DNA of 56,737 bases, taken from an uncultured Paludibacter sp. (lineage in GTDB: Bacteria; Bacteroidota; Bacteroidia; Bacteroidales; Paludibacteraceae). The DNA lies in the NCBI GenBank assembly GCA_937897985.1, contig CALCBD010000017.1, positions 1 to 56,737 of the forward strand, written 5' to 3'. Made by a program: the position numbers and the translations under genes. Positions 15,541 to 24,049 of the stretch are shown piece by piece (within the stretch, counting starts at the first letter, position 1; the number at the start of each line of letters is the position of its first letter). The notes under the pieces were generated by a model that did not search any database, was not told the origin of the DNA, and was given only the letters and a program-made list of their open reading frames with translations.

Positions 15541-15882
15541 ATGATGATGTTCGATAATTCAATATTCGCGTCGTTTATACCACAAATACTTATGGTAATA
15601 GGTTATTTGTCATGTCTGCTTGCGCCCGGATATTTCAAATCGGAACGAACTGATCAACCGCTTGTTCAACAATACGAAGAAACGCAGAACTGCAATGAAT
15701 CATCAGTTTTCGTTTGTGATTTTTCTGAAAGTTTTCAGTATGCAGTGTTGAATGCTGAAGAACAAACTGTTCATTATAAGATTGTTACTGATATAATTAC
15801 TGATTGTTTTATATCTGTACGAACATGTAAAGGCGTTTCATTTCAGCTTTTTTCACGTCCGCCTCCGTTTTCTGCCTGTTAA
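15541..15882 (+). CDS. Small putative membrane protein upstream of the TonB receptor
   Basis: A 113-aa protein that I do not recognise. The start is one of three consecutive ATG codons at 15541; the longer frame back to 15481 overlaps the tRNA and is rejected. Residues 10-32 (ASFIPQILMVIGYLSCLLAP) form one hydrophobic, probably membrane segment. It contains five cysteines and ends in RPPPFSAC. Genes of this sort, with one membrane helix and a Pro-rich tail, occur before TonB receptor genes in Bacteroidetes. It may belong to the transport operon that follows. Function unknown. Confidence 0.6.
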   Translation: MMMFDNSIFASFIPQILMVIGYLSCLLAPGYFKSERTDQPLVQQYEETQNCNESSVFVCDFSESFQYAVLNAEEQTVHYKIVTDIITDCFISVRTCKGVSFQLFSRPPPFSAC

Positions 15883-15967
15883 ATTTTCCGCACTTTTTTA
15901 AATCATCTAATGTAGTTCAGTTTTCAGAATAACATTGGATTCATGCAGTTATTTTTTATTCAAAATA

Positions 15968-15993
15968 ATCCGGCTTTTTCATATGGGCCGGAT
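15968..15993 (+). promoter_or_regulatory. GC-rich hairpin just upstream of the TonB receptor start
   Basis: ATCCGGC (15968-15974) pairs with GCCGGAT (15987-15993) around a 12-nt loop. It ends 16 nt before the preferred ATG at 16010. It stands out in an AT-rich leader and may control translation or mark a processed end. Confidence 0.45.
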
Positions 15994-16009
15994 AAAAGTT
16001 ATTCATTTA

Positions 16010-18091
16010 ATGCATATTTACAAAATATTGTTACTGCTCTGTGTGGTAATGGGTTATGAACAATTGTCAGCTGACAATACAACGAACGTGAAACCTGATT
16101 CTGTTACTTTAAATGAAATCGTTGTTCAGGCTTCAAGAGACAATTCGAAACTAAAATCACTACCGGTTTCTGTTTCAGTGCTGTCGTCACAGCAAATTGA
16201 AAATCTGTCGATTAATTCGCTGACAGATATTACATCGAACGTTGCAAACTTATTTATGCCTGATTACGGTTCAAAGCTCACTTCACCAATTTACATCAGG
16301 GGGATAGGATCGCGCATCAACGCGCCGTCAGTAGGATTATATGTCGATCATGTTCCATATTTCGAAAAAGCGGCATTTAATTTCGACTTCTTTGATATTC
16401 AGCGTGTTGAAGTGTTGAGAGGACCTCAGGGAACTCAATACGGGCGCAATACAATGGGTGGAATAGTGAATATATTAACGAAATCGCCTGCCACTTTTCA
16501 GGGAACCGATTTGTCATTTCAGGCCGGAAATTATGGTAACTATATGTTTCAACTGGGTCATTATAATAAGCTGAACCAAAAGTTTGCTTATTCATTCTCA
16601 TTGAATTACAGGCATAGTGATGGGTTTTTTAATAATGAATTTTTAAAACAAAAAGTGGATCGGCTTGATTCTTATGGTTTACGAAACCGGTTGATTTGGC
16701 AAATTAGCGAAACATTCTCCATCGAAAATATTCTGAGTTTCGAACATAGCCTGCAGGGTGGTTATCCTTATGCTGTTTTTGATAATATTACCGGAATTAT
16801 AAGTCCGGTTTCGTACAATCAGCCGGGTGGTTATGACCGCGATTTAATTTCGGATGCACTTGTTTTGAAAAACAGAGGGAAAAAATTTGAACTTACTGCC
16901 ACAACTTCATATCAGTATCTGGGTGATAAACAGTATATTGATCAGGATTTTACAATCGATTCGTTGTATTTCGTAGTTCAAAAGCAACATCAAAACATGA
17001 TTTCGCAGGAGTTAATTTTAAAACCGGTGAAAAGTGGAAAATTCAGCTGGCTGTTCGGAGCTTATGGATTTGTACAACAATTCTATAGTGATGTTGATGT
17101 TAATACCTATAAATCAAAAACAGAAACATTAAAAAAATACGATCACAGAATTGGAGGAGCTGCACTTTTTCATCAGTCGACAATTAAAAATTTTCCGGTC
17201 AGAAATATGAATATTACTGCCGGTATCAGGCTGGATGCTGAAAACGATTTGCTTGGATATCAGTATTATAAAACTAAAAGCGGGTTGACGTCGCAGGTAG
17301 TTGACACGACTTATCAATCATTAAAATCGATGCAGCTTTTACCAAAACTGGCTGTAAACTATCAGATTAAAAATGCTGATTTATATGGCCTTGTGACACG
17401 TGGTTACAAAACAGGTGGATTTAACTCAACATTTGAAAGGCCTGAAGATCTGACTTTCGAACCTGAATATAGCTGGAATTATGAAATTGGTGTTAAGGCA
17501 ACATTGTTCAATCATCAGTTGTTTTTCGAAAGTTCATTGTTTTATATCGATTGGAGGAATCAACAAATCTACCAAACAACACCGAGCGGAACCGGATCAA
17601 TGCTTAAAAATGCGGGTCATTCAGTGAGTAAAGGCCTTGAAATAAGTGCAAATACCGCAAGGTTTCACGGATTTGATTTTGCGGTTACTTATGGTTATAC
17701 CAACGCTAAATTTCTGGAAAACCGGTTGAATGCAACTACAGATTATAGTAACAATTTTATTCCTTATGTTCCCGAAAATACTTTTGCAGCTCAGGTGAAA
17801 AAATCAATTGAAATCCGTCATTCCGCTGTGTTGCAACGCATTATCTTAAATGTCTCATATAAAGGGACAGGCGGAATTTACTGGGATGATAAAAATTCAC
17901 ATCAACAGAACTATTACGGAATAACAGATGCGCGAATAAGTTTCGTGCGGGCAAATTACAAATTTGACATCTGGGGTTCCAACCTTGGAAATACTAAATA
18001 CGAGTCGTTTTATTTTGAAGCACTCGGAAGAAAATATGTTCAACAGGGCCGACCTTTGCAGGCAGGTATTAAACTGGCTATAAATCTGTAA
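16010..18091 (+). CDS. TonB-dependent outer-membrane receptor
   Basis: A 693-aa receptor if started at ATG 16010, which gives a clean signal peptide (MHIYKILLLLCVVMGYEQLS, cleavage near Ala-Asp). Frames starting earlier run through the leader hairpin. The plug domain carries the TonB-box-like LNEIVVQAS, then PIYIRGIGSR and VLRGPQGTQYGRNTMGGIVN. The C-terminus is a 22-strand barrel ending in an aromatic-poor KLAINL strand. Its operon holds an RhtX/FptX-like importer and hemN, hemH and hemG, so the ligand is probably a porphyrin precursor, heme or a siderophore; a porphyrin is favoured. Confidence 0.9.
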   Translation: MHIYKILLLLCVVMGYEQLSADNTTNVKPDSVTLNEIVVQASRDNSKLKSLPVSVSVLSSQQIENLSINSLTDITSNVANLFMPDYGSKLTSPIYIRGIGSRINAPSVGLYVDHVPYFEKAAFNFDFFDIQRVEVLRGPQGTQYGRNTMGGIVNILTKSPATFQGTDLSFQAGNYGNYMFQLGHYNKLNQKFAYSFSLNYRHSDGFFNNEFLKQKVDRLDSYGLRNRLIWQISETFSIENILSFEHSLQGGYPYAVFDNITGIISPVSYNQPGGYDRDLISDALVLKNRGKKFELTATTSYQYLGDKQYIDQDFTIDSLYFVVQKQHQNMISQELILKPVKSGKFSWLFGAYGFVQQFYSDVDVNTYKSKTETLKKYDHRIGGAALFHQSTIKNFPVRNMNITAGIRLDAENDLLGYQYYKTKSGLTSQVVDTTYQSLKSMQLLPKLAVNYQIKNADLYGLVTRGYKTGGFNSTFERPEDLTFEPEYSWNYEIGVKATLFNHQLFFESSLFYIDWRNQQIYQTTPSGTGSMLKNAGHSVSKGLEISANTARFHGFDFAVTYGYTNAKFLENRLNATTDYSNNFIPYVPENTFAAQVKKSIEIRHSAVLQRIILNVSYKGTGGIYWDDKNSHQQNYYGITDARISFVRANYKFDIWGSNLGNTKYESFYFEALGRKYVQQGRPLQAGIKLAINL

Positions 18092-18093
18092 TC

Positions 18094-19308
18094 ATGAGTA
18101 AAAATAATTGGCAAAAATTTCCGCTGTTGTTTAGTTTGTACATTGCACAATCTATTCCCATGAGTTTCTTTTCAACGGTTGTGCCTGTGATAATGCGTCA
18201 GGAGAATTATTCGCTTTCTTCGATTGGAATGTTGCAATTAATTAAGTTGCCCTGGATACTTAAATTTCTTTGGGCACCGGTGGTTGATAATAATTCACGT
18301 ACTACCAAAGATATAAAACGCTGGATTTTTATATCAGAGTTTTTTTATGCAATAGTAATTTTTAGTATCGCATTCCTGAATTTAAAAGCTGATTTTGAAT
18401 TAATTATAATTCTGGTCATTTTGGCTTTCATCATCTCCGGAACTCAGGATATTGCGGTGGATATATTTGCCATATTATCCCTGAAGCCCAACGAAAGAAG
18501 CCTCGGGAACAGCATGCAATCCGGGGGTAGTTTCATTGGTTCTTTTTTCGGTACAGGTGTTTTACTCGTGGCATACCATTATTTTGGCTGGTCCAATGTG
18601 TTGATTTTGCTGGCAGTTTTTGTGATGGTTGCCGTAGTTCCGCTGTTTTTTTCACGAAAGGAAATTGCTGCCGGACAAATCACAAAAGAAAGGGTTACCA
18701 TGAGCGATTTGCTTTCGTTTTTCAAACAGAAACATAAAATGAAAATCATACCTTTACTGGTGTTTTATTATTCAGGAATCATCGGTATAATGACCATGCT
18801 TAAACCCTTGTTGGTCGACCTGGGTTATGGCGTGAAAGACATCGCTTTTATGTCGGGCATTTTTGGTACGTTAACTGCCGCAGTGGCTACCATGGTGGCA
18901 GGTTTTATAATGACAAAAATAAGCCGGCGTTCGGCATTGTTTCTTTTTTTGTCAGTAACATTAACAGCAGGAATCTATTTTTTAACACTGACATTCAAAG
19001 TGCCTTCGGTGTACGAATTGTACATAGCTATCGGCCTTATCTGGACTGCTTACGGTTTGTCGACCGTCGGGATTTATACTCTTTCGATGGATGCTGTACG
19101 CAAAGGGCGGGAGGGAACTGATTTCACAATTCAGATTGTGATTACCCATCTTTGCAGTTTGCTGATAGCTTCGGTAAGTGGTAAAATTGCAGCAGAAACT
19201 GGTTACAGGGGCTTGTTTATGTTTGAAATCCTGTTCACTGTCATCACATTTTTTGTACTTAATTACACTTTATCCCGTCAAGCCGATCAACAAAATTTTG
19301 ATTCATGA
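18094..19308 (+). CDS. RhtX/FptX-like MFS inner-membrane importer
   Basis: A 404-aa MFS protein with about 12 membrane segments. LYIAQSIPMSFFSTVVPVIM, LPWILKFLWAPVVD and SGTQDIAVDIFAI place it with the AmpG/RhtX/FptX group, single proteins that carry siderophores such as pyochelin or rhizobactin across the inner membrane. It starts 2 nt after the TonB receptor stop, giving a complete two-step uptake route. With heme genes downstream, the cargo may be coproporphyrin(ogen) or another tetrapyrrole instead of a siderophore. Substrate not proven. Confidence 0.85.
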   Translation: MSKNNWQKFPLLFSLYIAQSIPMSFFSTVVPVIMRQENYSLSSIGMLQLIKLPWILKFLWAPVVDNNSRTTKDIKRWIFISEFFYAIVIFSIAFLNLKADFELIIILVILAFIISGTQDIAVDIFAILSLKPNERSLGNSMQSGGSFIGSFFGTGVLLVAYHYFGWSNVLILLAVFVMVAVVPLFFSRKEIAAGQITKERVTMSDLLSFFKQKHKMKIIPLLVFYYSGIIGIMTMLKPLLVDLGYGVKDIAFMSGIFGTLTAAVATMVAGFIMTKISRRSALFLFLSVTLTAGIYFLTLTFKVPSVYELYIAIGLIWTAYGLSTVGIYTLSMDAVRKGREGTDFTIQIVITHLCSLLIASVSGKIAAETGYRGLFMFEILFTVITFFVLNYTLSRQADQQNFDS

Positions 19309-19413
19309 AACCGGTATTGATGAAGTGTTTAATTTCGAAAGCATTAAATTCAGCGAGAAAATTTAAAATCAGACAAACAGATTTCATGCACATAAAATAT
19401 CATTGATTTACCC

Positions 19414-20790
19414 ATGCAAATATCAAAACAACTTTTTCAAAAATACAATGTTCCGGTACCCCGGTATACGAGTTATCCACCTGCTACTTCGTTTCGTACC
19501 GGCTTTGAAAATGAAATTTATATTGAACAGATTAAACTTTCCAATTCGTCGGAACCGGAAAATATTTCCATCTATATTCATATTCCGTTTTGTACCCAAC
19601 GTTGTCATTTTTGTGGCTGTAATACCACTTTTTATCAAAGTGAAGAGAAAATTAACCGTTATGTGGAAAGTATCGTAAAGGAAATTAATTTTATAGCTCA
19701 ATATATTGACAAACAGCGACTTGTTACTCAGGTGAGTTGGGGTGGAGGCACTCCGAATTCCATCGATATGAAGTACATAAAGAGGATAATGGACGTTTTG
19801 AAAGACAAATTCAGTTTTGCTGATTTTGCCGAAATTGCTATAGAATGCAGTCCGGCCTATCTCGATTTCAAAGATGTCGACACACTTGCTGAGACAGGGT
19901 TTAACCGGATTAGTCTGGGAATTCAGGATTTTCACATTGAAGTATTGAATGCCATTAACCGTCTTCCACCGAAACATGATGCAAGTGAGATGCTTCGTTA
20001 TATGAAAGCCAAAGGATTCAGAGGACTGAATCTTGATCTGGTGTACGGATTACCATTACAAACACCTGAATTGTTCGACGAAAATATCAGACGTGTAACA
20101 GAACTTCAGCCCGACAGAATAGCAACTTTTTCGTATGCCCATGTTCCATGGTTCAATCCGGCTCAAAAGTTATTGGATAAATACAAATTCCCAACTGCCG
20201 ACGAAAAACTCCAAATGCTGGTTTCAACCATTCATTTACTTTCCGAAAACGGTTATGAAGTAATCGGGATGGATCATTTTGCACGTAAAGATGATGAACT
20301 GGCAATTGCAAAACAAAATAAAATGCTTCACCGTAATTTTCAGGGCTATAATACAAGGAAAACGACGGGTCAGGTTTATGCCTTTGGCGCATCGGGCATC
20401 AGTCAGCTTGATGGTTGTTTTACTCAGAATTTAAAGCAAATCGATCAGTACATCGAAGCTGTAGAAACTAATCATCTGGCGGTCGAACGTGGTTATGTGC
20501 TTACTAAAGAAGAAATTATGATACGTGATACCATCAACGAAATAATGTGTAACGGATATATTAATTTTAACGAAATTGCAACAAAACATCATTTAACAGT
20601 TGAGGGTTTTTTGAGAATTACCCGATTCGATCCAACTAAAATTTCAGATTTGTTGAACGATAAATTAGTCGAACTGACCGATATTGATTTGAAGGTGACT
20701 CCAGCCGGCATGCTCATCGTTCGTAATGTGGCTGTTGCTTTCGATCCTGAATTCAGCGCAGGTTCAGGTAAATTTTCGACCACAATATAA
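19414..20790 (+). CDS. hemN: Oxygen-independent coproporphyrinogen III oxidase
   Basis: A 458-aa radical-SAM enzyme that decarboxylates coproporphyrinogen III to protoporphyrinogen IX. It has the true HemN signatures, not those of the HemW look-alike: PRYTSYPPA (16-24), the cluster cysteines Cys60, Cys64, Cys67 with an extra Cys69, SWGGGTPN, and HRNFQGYNT near residue 310. The C-terminal helical domain needed for substrate binding is complete. It sits between the uptake genes and hemH. Confidence 0.96.
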   Translation: MQISKQLFQKYNVPVPRYTSYPPATSFRTGFENEIYIEQIKLSNSSEPENISIYIHIPFCTQRCHFCGCNTTFYQSEEKINRYVESIVKEINFIAQYIDKQRLVTQVSWGGGTPNSIDMKYIKRIMDVLKDKFSFADFAEIAIECSPAYLDFKDVDTLAETGFNRISLGIQDFHIEVLNAINRLPPKHDASEMLRYMKAKGFRGLNLDLVYGLPLQTPELFDENIRRVTELQPDRIATFSYAHVPWFNPAQKLLDKYKFPTADEKLQMLVSTIHLLSENGYEVIGMDHFARKDDELAIAKQNKMLHRNFQGYNTRKTTGQVYAFGASGISQLDGCFTQNLKQIDQYIEAVETNHLAVERGYVLTKEEIMIRDTINEIMCNGYINFNEIATKHHLTVEGFLRITRFDPTKISDLLNDKLVELTDIDLKVTPAGMLIVRNVAVAFDPEFSAGSGKFSTTI

Positions 20791-20810
20791 TTTTTTTTAA
20801 TTGTTTGATT

Positions 20811-21743
20811 ATGAAAGCAGTAGTGCTGGTAAATATGGGAGCACCGGATTCCGAAAGGGAAATGAAGACATTTCTGAAACGGATGTTCAGTGATAAAGCC
20901 ATAATGTATGCTCCCGCAATAGTAAGATTTGTTTTTTCGAACATCATCAGTCGGGTTCGTTACAAATCATCATGGAAAAAATATGAATCAATCGGAGGTA
21001 CACCTTTGCTGCAGTCGATGGAAGCTTATCGGGCAATGCTACAGAATCAACTGAATGATAATTATATAGTTCGTTCTGCTTATTCATACAGTCATCCGTT
21101 GATCAGGGATGAAATAAGTAATTTGTACCGCCGGGGAATCACTGAGTTCATCATTATTTCTATGTATCCTCAATCGGGTTATTCAACCACCGGAAGTGTG
21201 AAATCAGAGCTGGAAAAGTTACAAAAGTGCTACGATAAAGCAAAATTTAATTTTATCGGGAATTATTTTGATCATCCTGAATTCATTCAGTTCTGGATGA
21301 AACTAATCAGTGCTAAAATTGAAAACGCCGGTTATAATTCACCATTTTTGTTGTTCAGTTCACATGCTATTCCGCAATCATTTGTCGAAAGGGGTGATAC
21401 ATATACCCGGCAAACTGAGGTTTCGGCAAAACTTATAGCCAGTCAGCTCAATCTGAATTTCGACCTGAGTTATCAATCGAAAATCGGGCCGGTAAGCTGG
21501 ACAAAACCATCGACACGGGATTTTTTGAAAATGCTGAAAATCAAAAATATAAATGAGATTGTCCTGGTTCCGCTCAGCTTTATCAACGAAAATCTTGAAA
21601 CCAAATACGACCTTGACAGTGAATTAATTCCTTATGCCAAAAATCAACTTGGAATAACTGACATTTGCAGGGTTCAGATTCCAACGGTAGATGAAAATTT
21701 ATTAAAAATGTTCGTAAAATTTATTGAAGATGCATACAATTGA
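20811..21743 (+). CDS. hemH: Ferrochelatase
   Basis: This enzyme inserts Fe(II) into a porphyrin, the last step of heme synthesis. It is 310 aa from ATG 20811 (an earlier TTG is less likely). Signatures: VLVNMGAPDS at the N-terminus, GGTPLLQ, and the catalytic His in FSSHAIPQSFVERGDTY. No C-terminal iron-sulfur cysteines are seen. The 3' end overlaps hemG by 14 nt, indicating coupled expression. Confidence 0.95.
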   Translation: MKAVVLVNMGAPDSEREMKTFLKRMFSDKAIMYAPAIVRFVFSNIISRVRYKSSWKKYESIGGTPLLQSMEAYRAMLQNQLNDNYIVRSAYSYSHPLIRDEISNLYRRGITEFIIISMYPQSGYSTTGSVKSELEKLQKCYDKAKFNFIGNYFDHPEFIQFWMKLISAKIENAGYNSPFLLFSSHAIPQSFVERGDTYTRQTEVSAKLIASQLNLNFDLSYQSKIGPVSWTKPSTRDFLKMLKIKNINEIVLVPLSFINENLETKYDLDSELIPYAKNQLGITDICRVQIPTVDENLLKMFVKFIEDAYN

Positions 21744-23106
21744 AAAAGAAGTAGTTATAATAGGAGCCGGACTTACCGGTCTTACACTGGCGTATTATCT
21801 GAAAAAGGCCGGCAGGGAAGTGATAATTCTCGAAAAAAGCAATCGTACAGGTGGTGTAATCAATACGATTTCAGAGAATGGATTTGTTTATGAAACGGGA
21901 CCTTCGACCGGTGTGCTCGGTTCGTCTGAAATAGTTGAACTTTTTGCCGATTTGGGTGAAAACTGTGATTTGCAGGTAGCACGTAAGGAAGCCAAAAAAA
22001 GGTATATCTGGAAAAAATCAAAATGGGAAGCATTGCCTTCCGGATTAATTTCGGCAGTTAAAACTCCTTTATTTACACTGAAGGATAAATTCCGGATTCT
22101 GGGTGAACCATTCCGTAAAGCCGGTGGCTATCCCGACGAGTCGGTGGGCGAGCTGGTAATACGCCGGTTGGGCCGCAGTTTCCTGGATTATGCCGTCGAT
22201 CCGTTTTTATCAGGAGTTTATGCCGGCGATCCTTTCCGTTTGATTACCCGGCATGCCCTCCCGAAACTTTATGCCCTCGAAAAAAACTATGGTGGATTTG
22301 TGAGGGGAACAATTGCCAAACAAAAGGAAGCTGCAAAACATCCTCAAACCACAAAAGTTACAAGAGAAGTTTTTTCGGTGGGAGGTGGTTTGAGACAGTT
22401 AACCGAATCGCTCACCATAGCTATTGGTGATGGTGTAATTCTGACCGGGTGCGAAAATATTAAAATAAAACCTTGTGATACAGGTTATCAAATCATTAAT
22501 TCCGACAAAAACGGTAACGAAATGAACATTATATCCCCTAAAGTTGTAAGTACTGTCGGAGCTTATGCTTTAGCTGATTTGTTGCCTTTTGCCGACAAAT
22601 CTGCTTTGGATGATATCGCTGCAACAACTTATTCTCCTGTAGTTCAGGTGGCAGTAGGTTATAAACAATGGTCGGGAATTAAGTTGGATGCTTTTGGCGG
22701 GTTGATTTCATCGAAAGACAAACGTAATGTGTTGGGTGTACTTTTCCCTTCAGCCATTTTCCCTGACCGGGCCCCCGAAAATGGGGCTTTGCTGTCCGTA
22801 TTTATGGGTGGAATCAACAGAAAGGAACTTGTTTTATTGTCGGACGGAGAGATCGAAAAAATTGTGAAGGCTGAACTGAAGATACTTATGAAAGTTGATT
22901 CGGAACCTGATTTGTTGCGTATTCACAGGTATCAGCATGCCATAGCACAATATGATTCGAAAAGCGATGACCGTCTGGCGGGAATTGCTGCGATTGAAGA
23001 AAAATATCCGGGTATTTTAATTGCCGGTAGCGTTCGCGATGGCATAGGAATGTCCGACAGGGTAAAACAGGCAAAATATCTGGCAGTCAAATTGATAAAT
23101 GAATAA
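21730..23106 (+). CDS. hemG: Protoporphyrinogen oxidase, HemY/HemG FAD type
   Basis: A 458-aa FAD-dependent oxidase. The dinucleotide fold is VVIIGAGLTGLTLAYYL, followed by NRTGGVINT and the family block RRLGRSFLDYAVDPFLSGVYAGDP. The C-terminal HRYQHAIAQYD and SVRDGIGMSDRVKQ correspond to the FAD-binding end. It uses oxygen in characterised forms, and in anaerobes may act on coproporphyrinogen. The start was taken at ATG 21730 inside the end of hemH. It is intact. Confidence 0.93.
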   Translation: MHTIEKEVVIIGAGLTGLTLAYYLKKAGREVIILEKSNRTGGVINTISENGFVYETGPSTGVLGSSEIVELFADLGENCDLQVARKEAKKRYIWKKSKWEALPSGLISAVKTPLFTLKDKFRILGEPFRKAGGYPDESVGELVIRRLGRSFLDYAVDPFLSGVYAGDPFRLITRHALPKLYALEKNYGGFVRGTIAKQKEAAKHPQTTKVTREVFSVGGGLRQLTESLTIAIGDGVILTGCENIKIKPCDTGYQIINSDKNGNEMNIISPKVVSTVGAYALADLLPFADKSALDDIAATTYSPVVQVAVGYKQWSGIKLDAFGGLISSKDKRNVLGVLFPSAIFPDRAPENGALLSVFMGGINRKELVLLSDGEIEKIVKAELKILMKVDSEPDLLRIHRYQHAIAQYDSKSDDRLAGIAAIEEKYPGILIAGSVRDGIGMSDRVKQAKYLAVKLINE

Positions 23107-23177
23107 ATCCGAATAAATAAAGAAATTAAACAGATTATAAAATCCTTATACAGATAAAAAAAATAAACTTCAAAAAA

Positions 23178-23759
23178 ATGAAAAATCAATTAATTCTTAT
23201 ACTGATCGTATGCAGTACAATAACAGTAACAGCGCAGGAAAAACAAACAATTTTTAAAATTCCGAAGCAGTTCAGTTTTGAGTTAGGTTACAGAAATGTG
23301 TTTTCACAATCGAACATGTATGAAAACAATAAAGCTTCGAACGGATATGGAATGCTATTCGATTACGCCTGGCAGTTAAGTGGTTTCGATGGAAAAAAAG
23401 CGAAATCATTTATTACCGTCCCTCTTGGTTATACAATAATGATGGCCGACAACGCATCGTCGAAAAGTGTGCACATGCTTAATTATGGCTGGACTGTCCG
23501 TCATGAACTCACAAAAGGGAAAAAAATAATTCCGTTTCTGGGCTATGGTTTATTGCTGAATAATATGAGAATAACTGATACCGATGGTTCTCTTTTTGGC
23601 CATCAGACACAATTTGAAGTCGGCACAAATTTTAATACTTCGACAAGATTGAAATATTTTGCCAAAATTCAATACAGCTATACTTCCTATCCTCAATTCG
23701 AACAGCCCGAAAGAATCAGGTTGCATTTTATTGATTTACGTGCCGGAATCAGGTTTTAA
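23178..23759 (+). CDS. Outer-membrane beta-barrel protein
   Basis: A 193-aa protein with signal peptide MKNQLILILIVCSTITVTAQ and alternating amphipathic strands ending in FIDLRAGIRF, with an aromatic last residue as in outer-membrane barrels. It looks like an eight-strand barrel (OmpW/OprG-like in size). It follows hemG by 71 nt and is probably the last gene of the operon. Whether it helps porphyrin uptake is unknown. Confidence 0.7.
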   Translation: MKNQLILILIVCSTITVTAQEKQTIFKIPKQFSFELGYRNVFSQSNMYENNKASNGYGMLFDYAWQLSGFDGKKAKSFITVPLGYTIMMADNASSKSVHMLNYGWTVRHELTKGKKIIPFLGYGLLLNNMRITDTDGSLFGHQTQFEVGTNFNTSTRLKYFAKIQYSYTSYPQFEQPERIRLHFIDLRAGIRF

Positions 23760-23952
23760 TGAAATGTGATTTGCTGAAACGAAATATTCAGAAACAATCG
23801 GTCAGTTCTCCCCTGATTCATTTAAAACAGCATTTTTATATTTATAATTTTTATATTGTAAACGGTTTCAGAATAACCATTTGAAACCCTTTCGCAATAA
23901 GCCTTTGATGATTGTTTGATGATCTGTTTTTTTTCATATTTCCATATAAAAA

Positions 23953-23993
23953 TTGTCTGCGGTTATCCGGACTTCGGAATTAATCGCAGACAA
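23953..23993 (-). terminator. Terminator-like hairpin after the M49 peptidase gene
   Basis: TTGTCTGCG (23953-23961) pairs with CGCAGACAA (23985-23993). On the minus strand the stem is followed by a TTTTT run. It lies about 57 nt beyond the stop of the peptidase gene. Confidence 0.55.
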
Positions 23994-24049
23994 AATATGA
24001 TTTTTAAAAAAGTATTGTTTAAGTGAATAAACCTCGGTTCTGCTTGCTT

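Noticed and set aside
15481..15882. Longer start for the small membrane protein
   Set aside because: The extra 20 codons overlap tRNA-Thr; the triple ATG at 15541 is more plausible.
15935..16009. TTG start giving a 718-aa TonB receptor
   Set aside because: Starts with no signal peptide and runs through the leader hairpin; ATG 16010 gives a proper signal.
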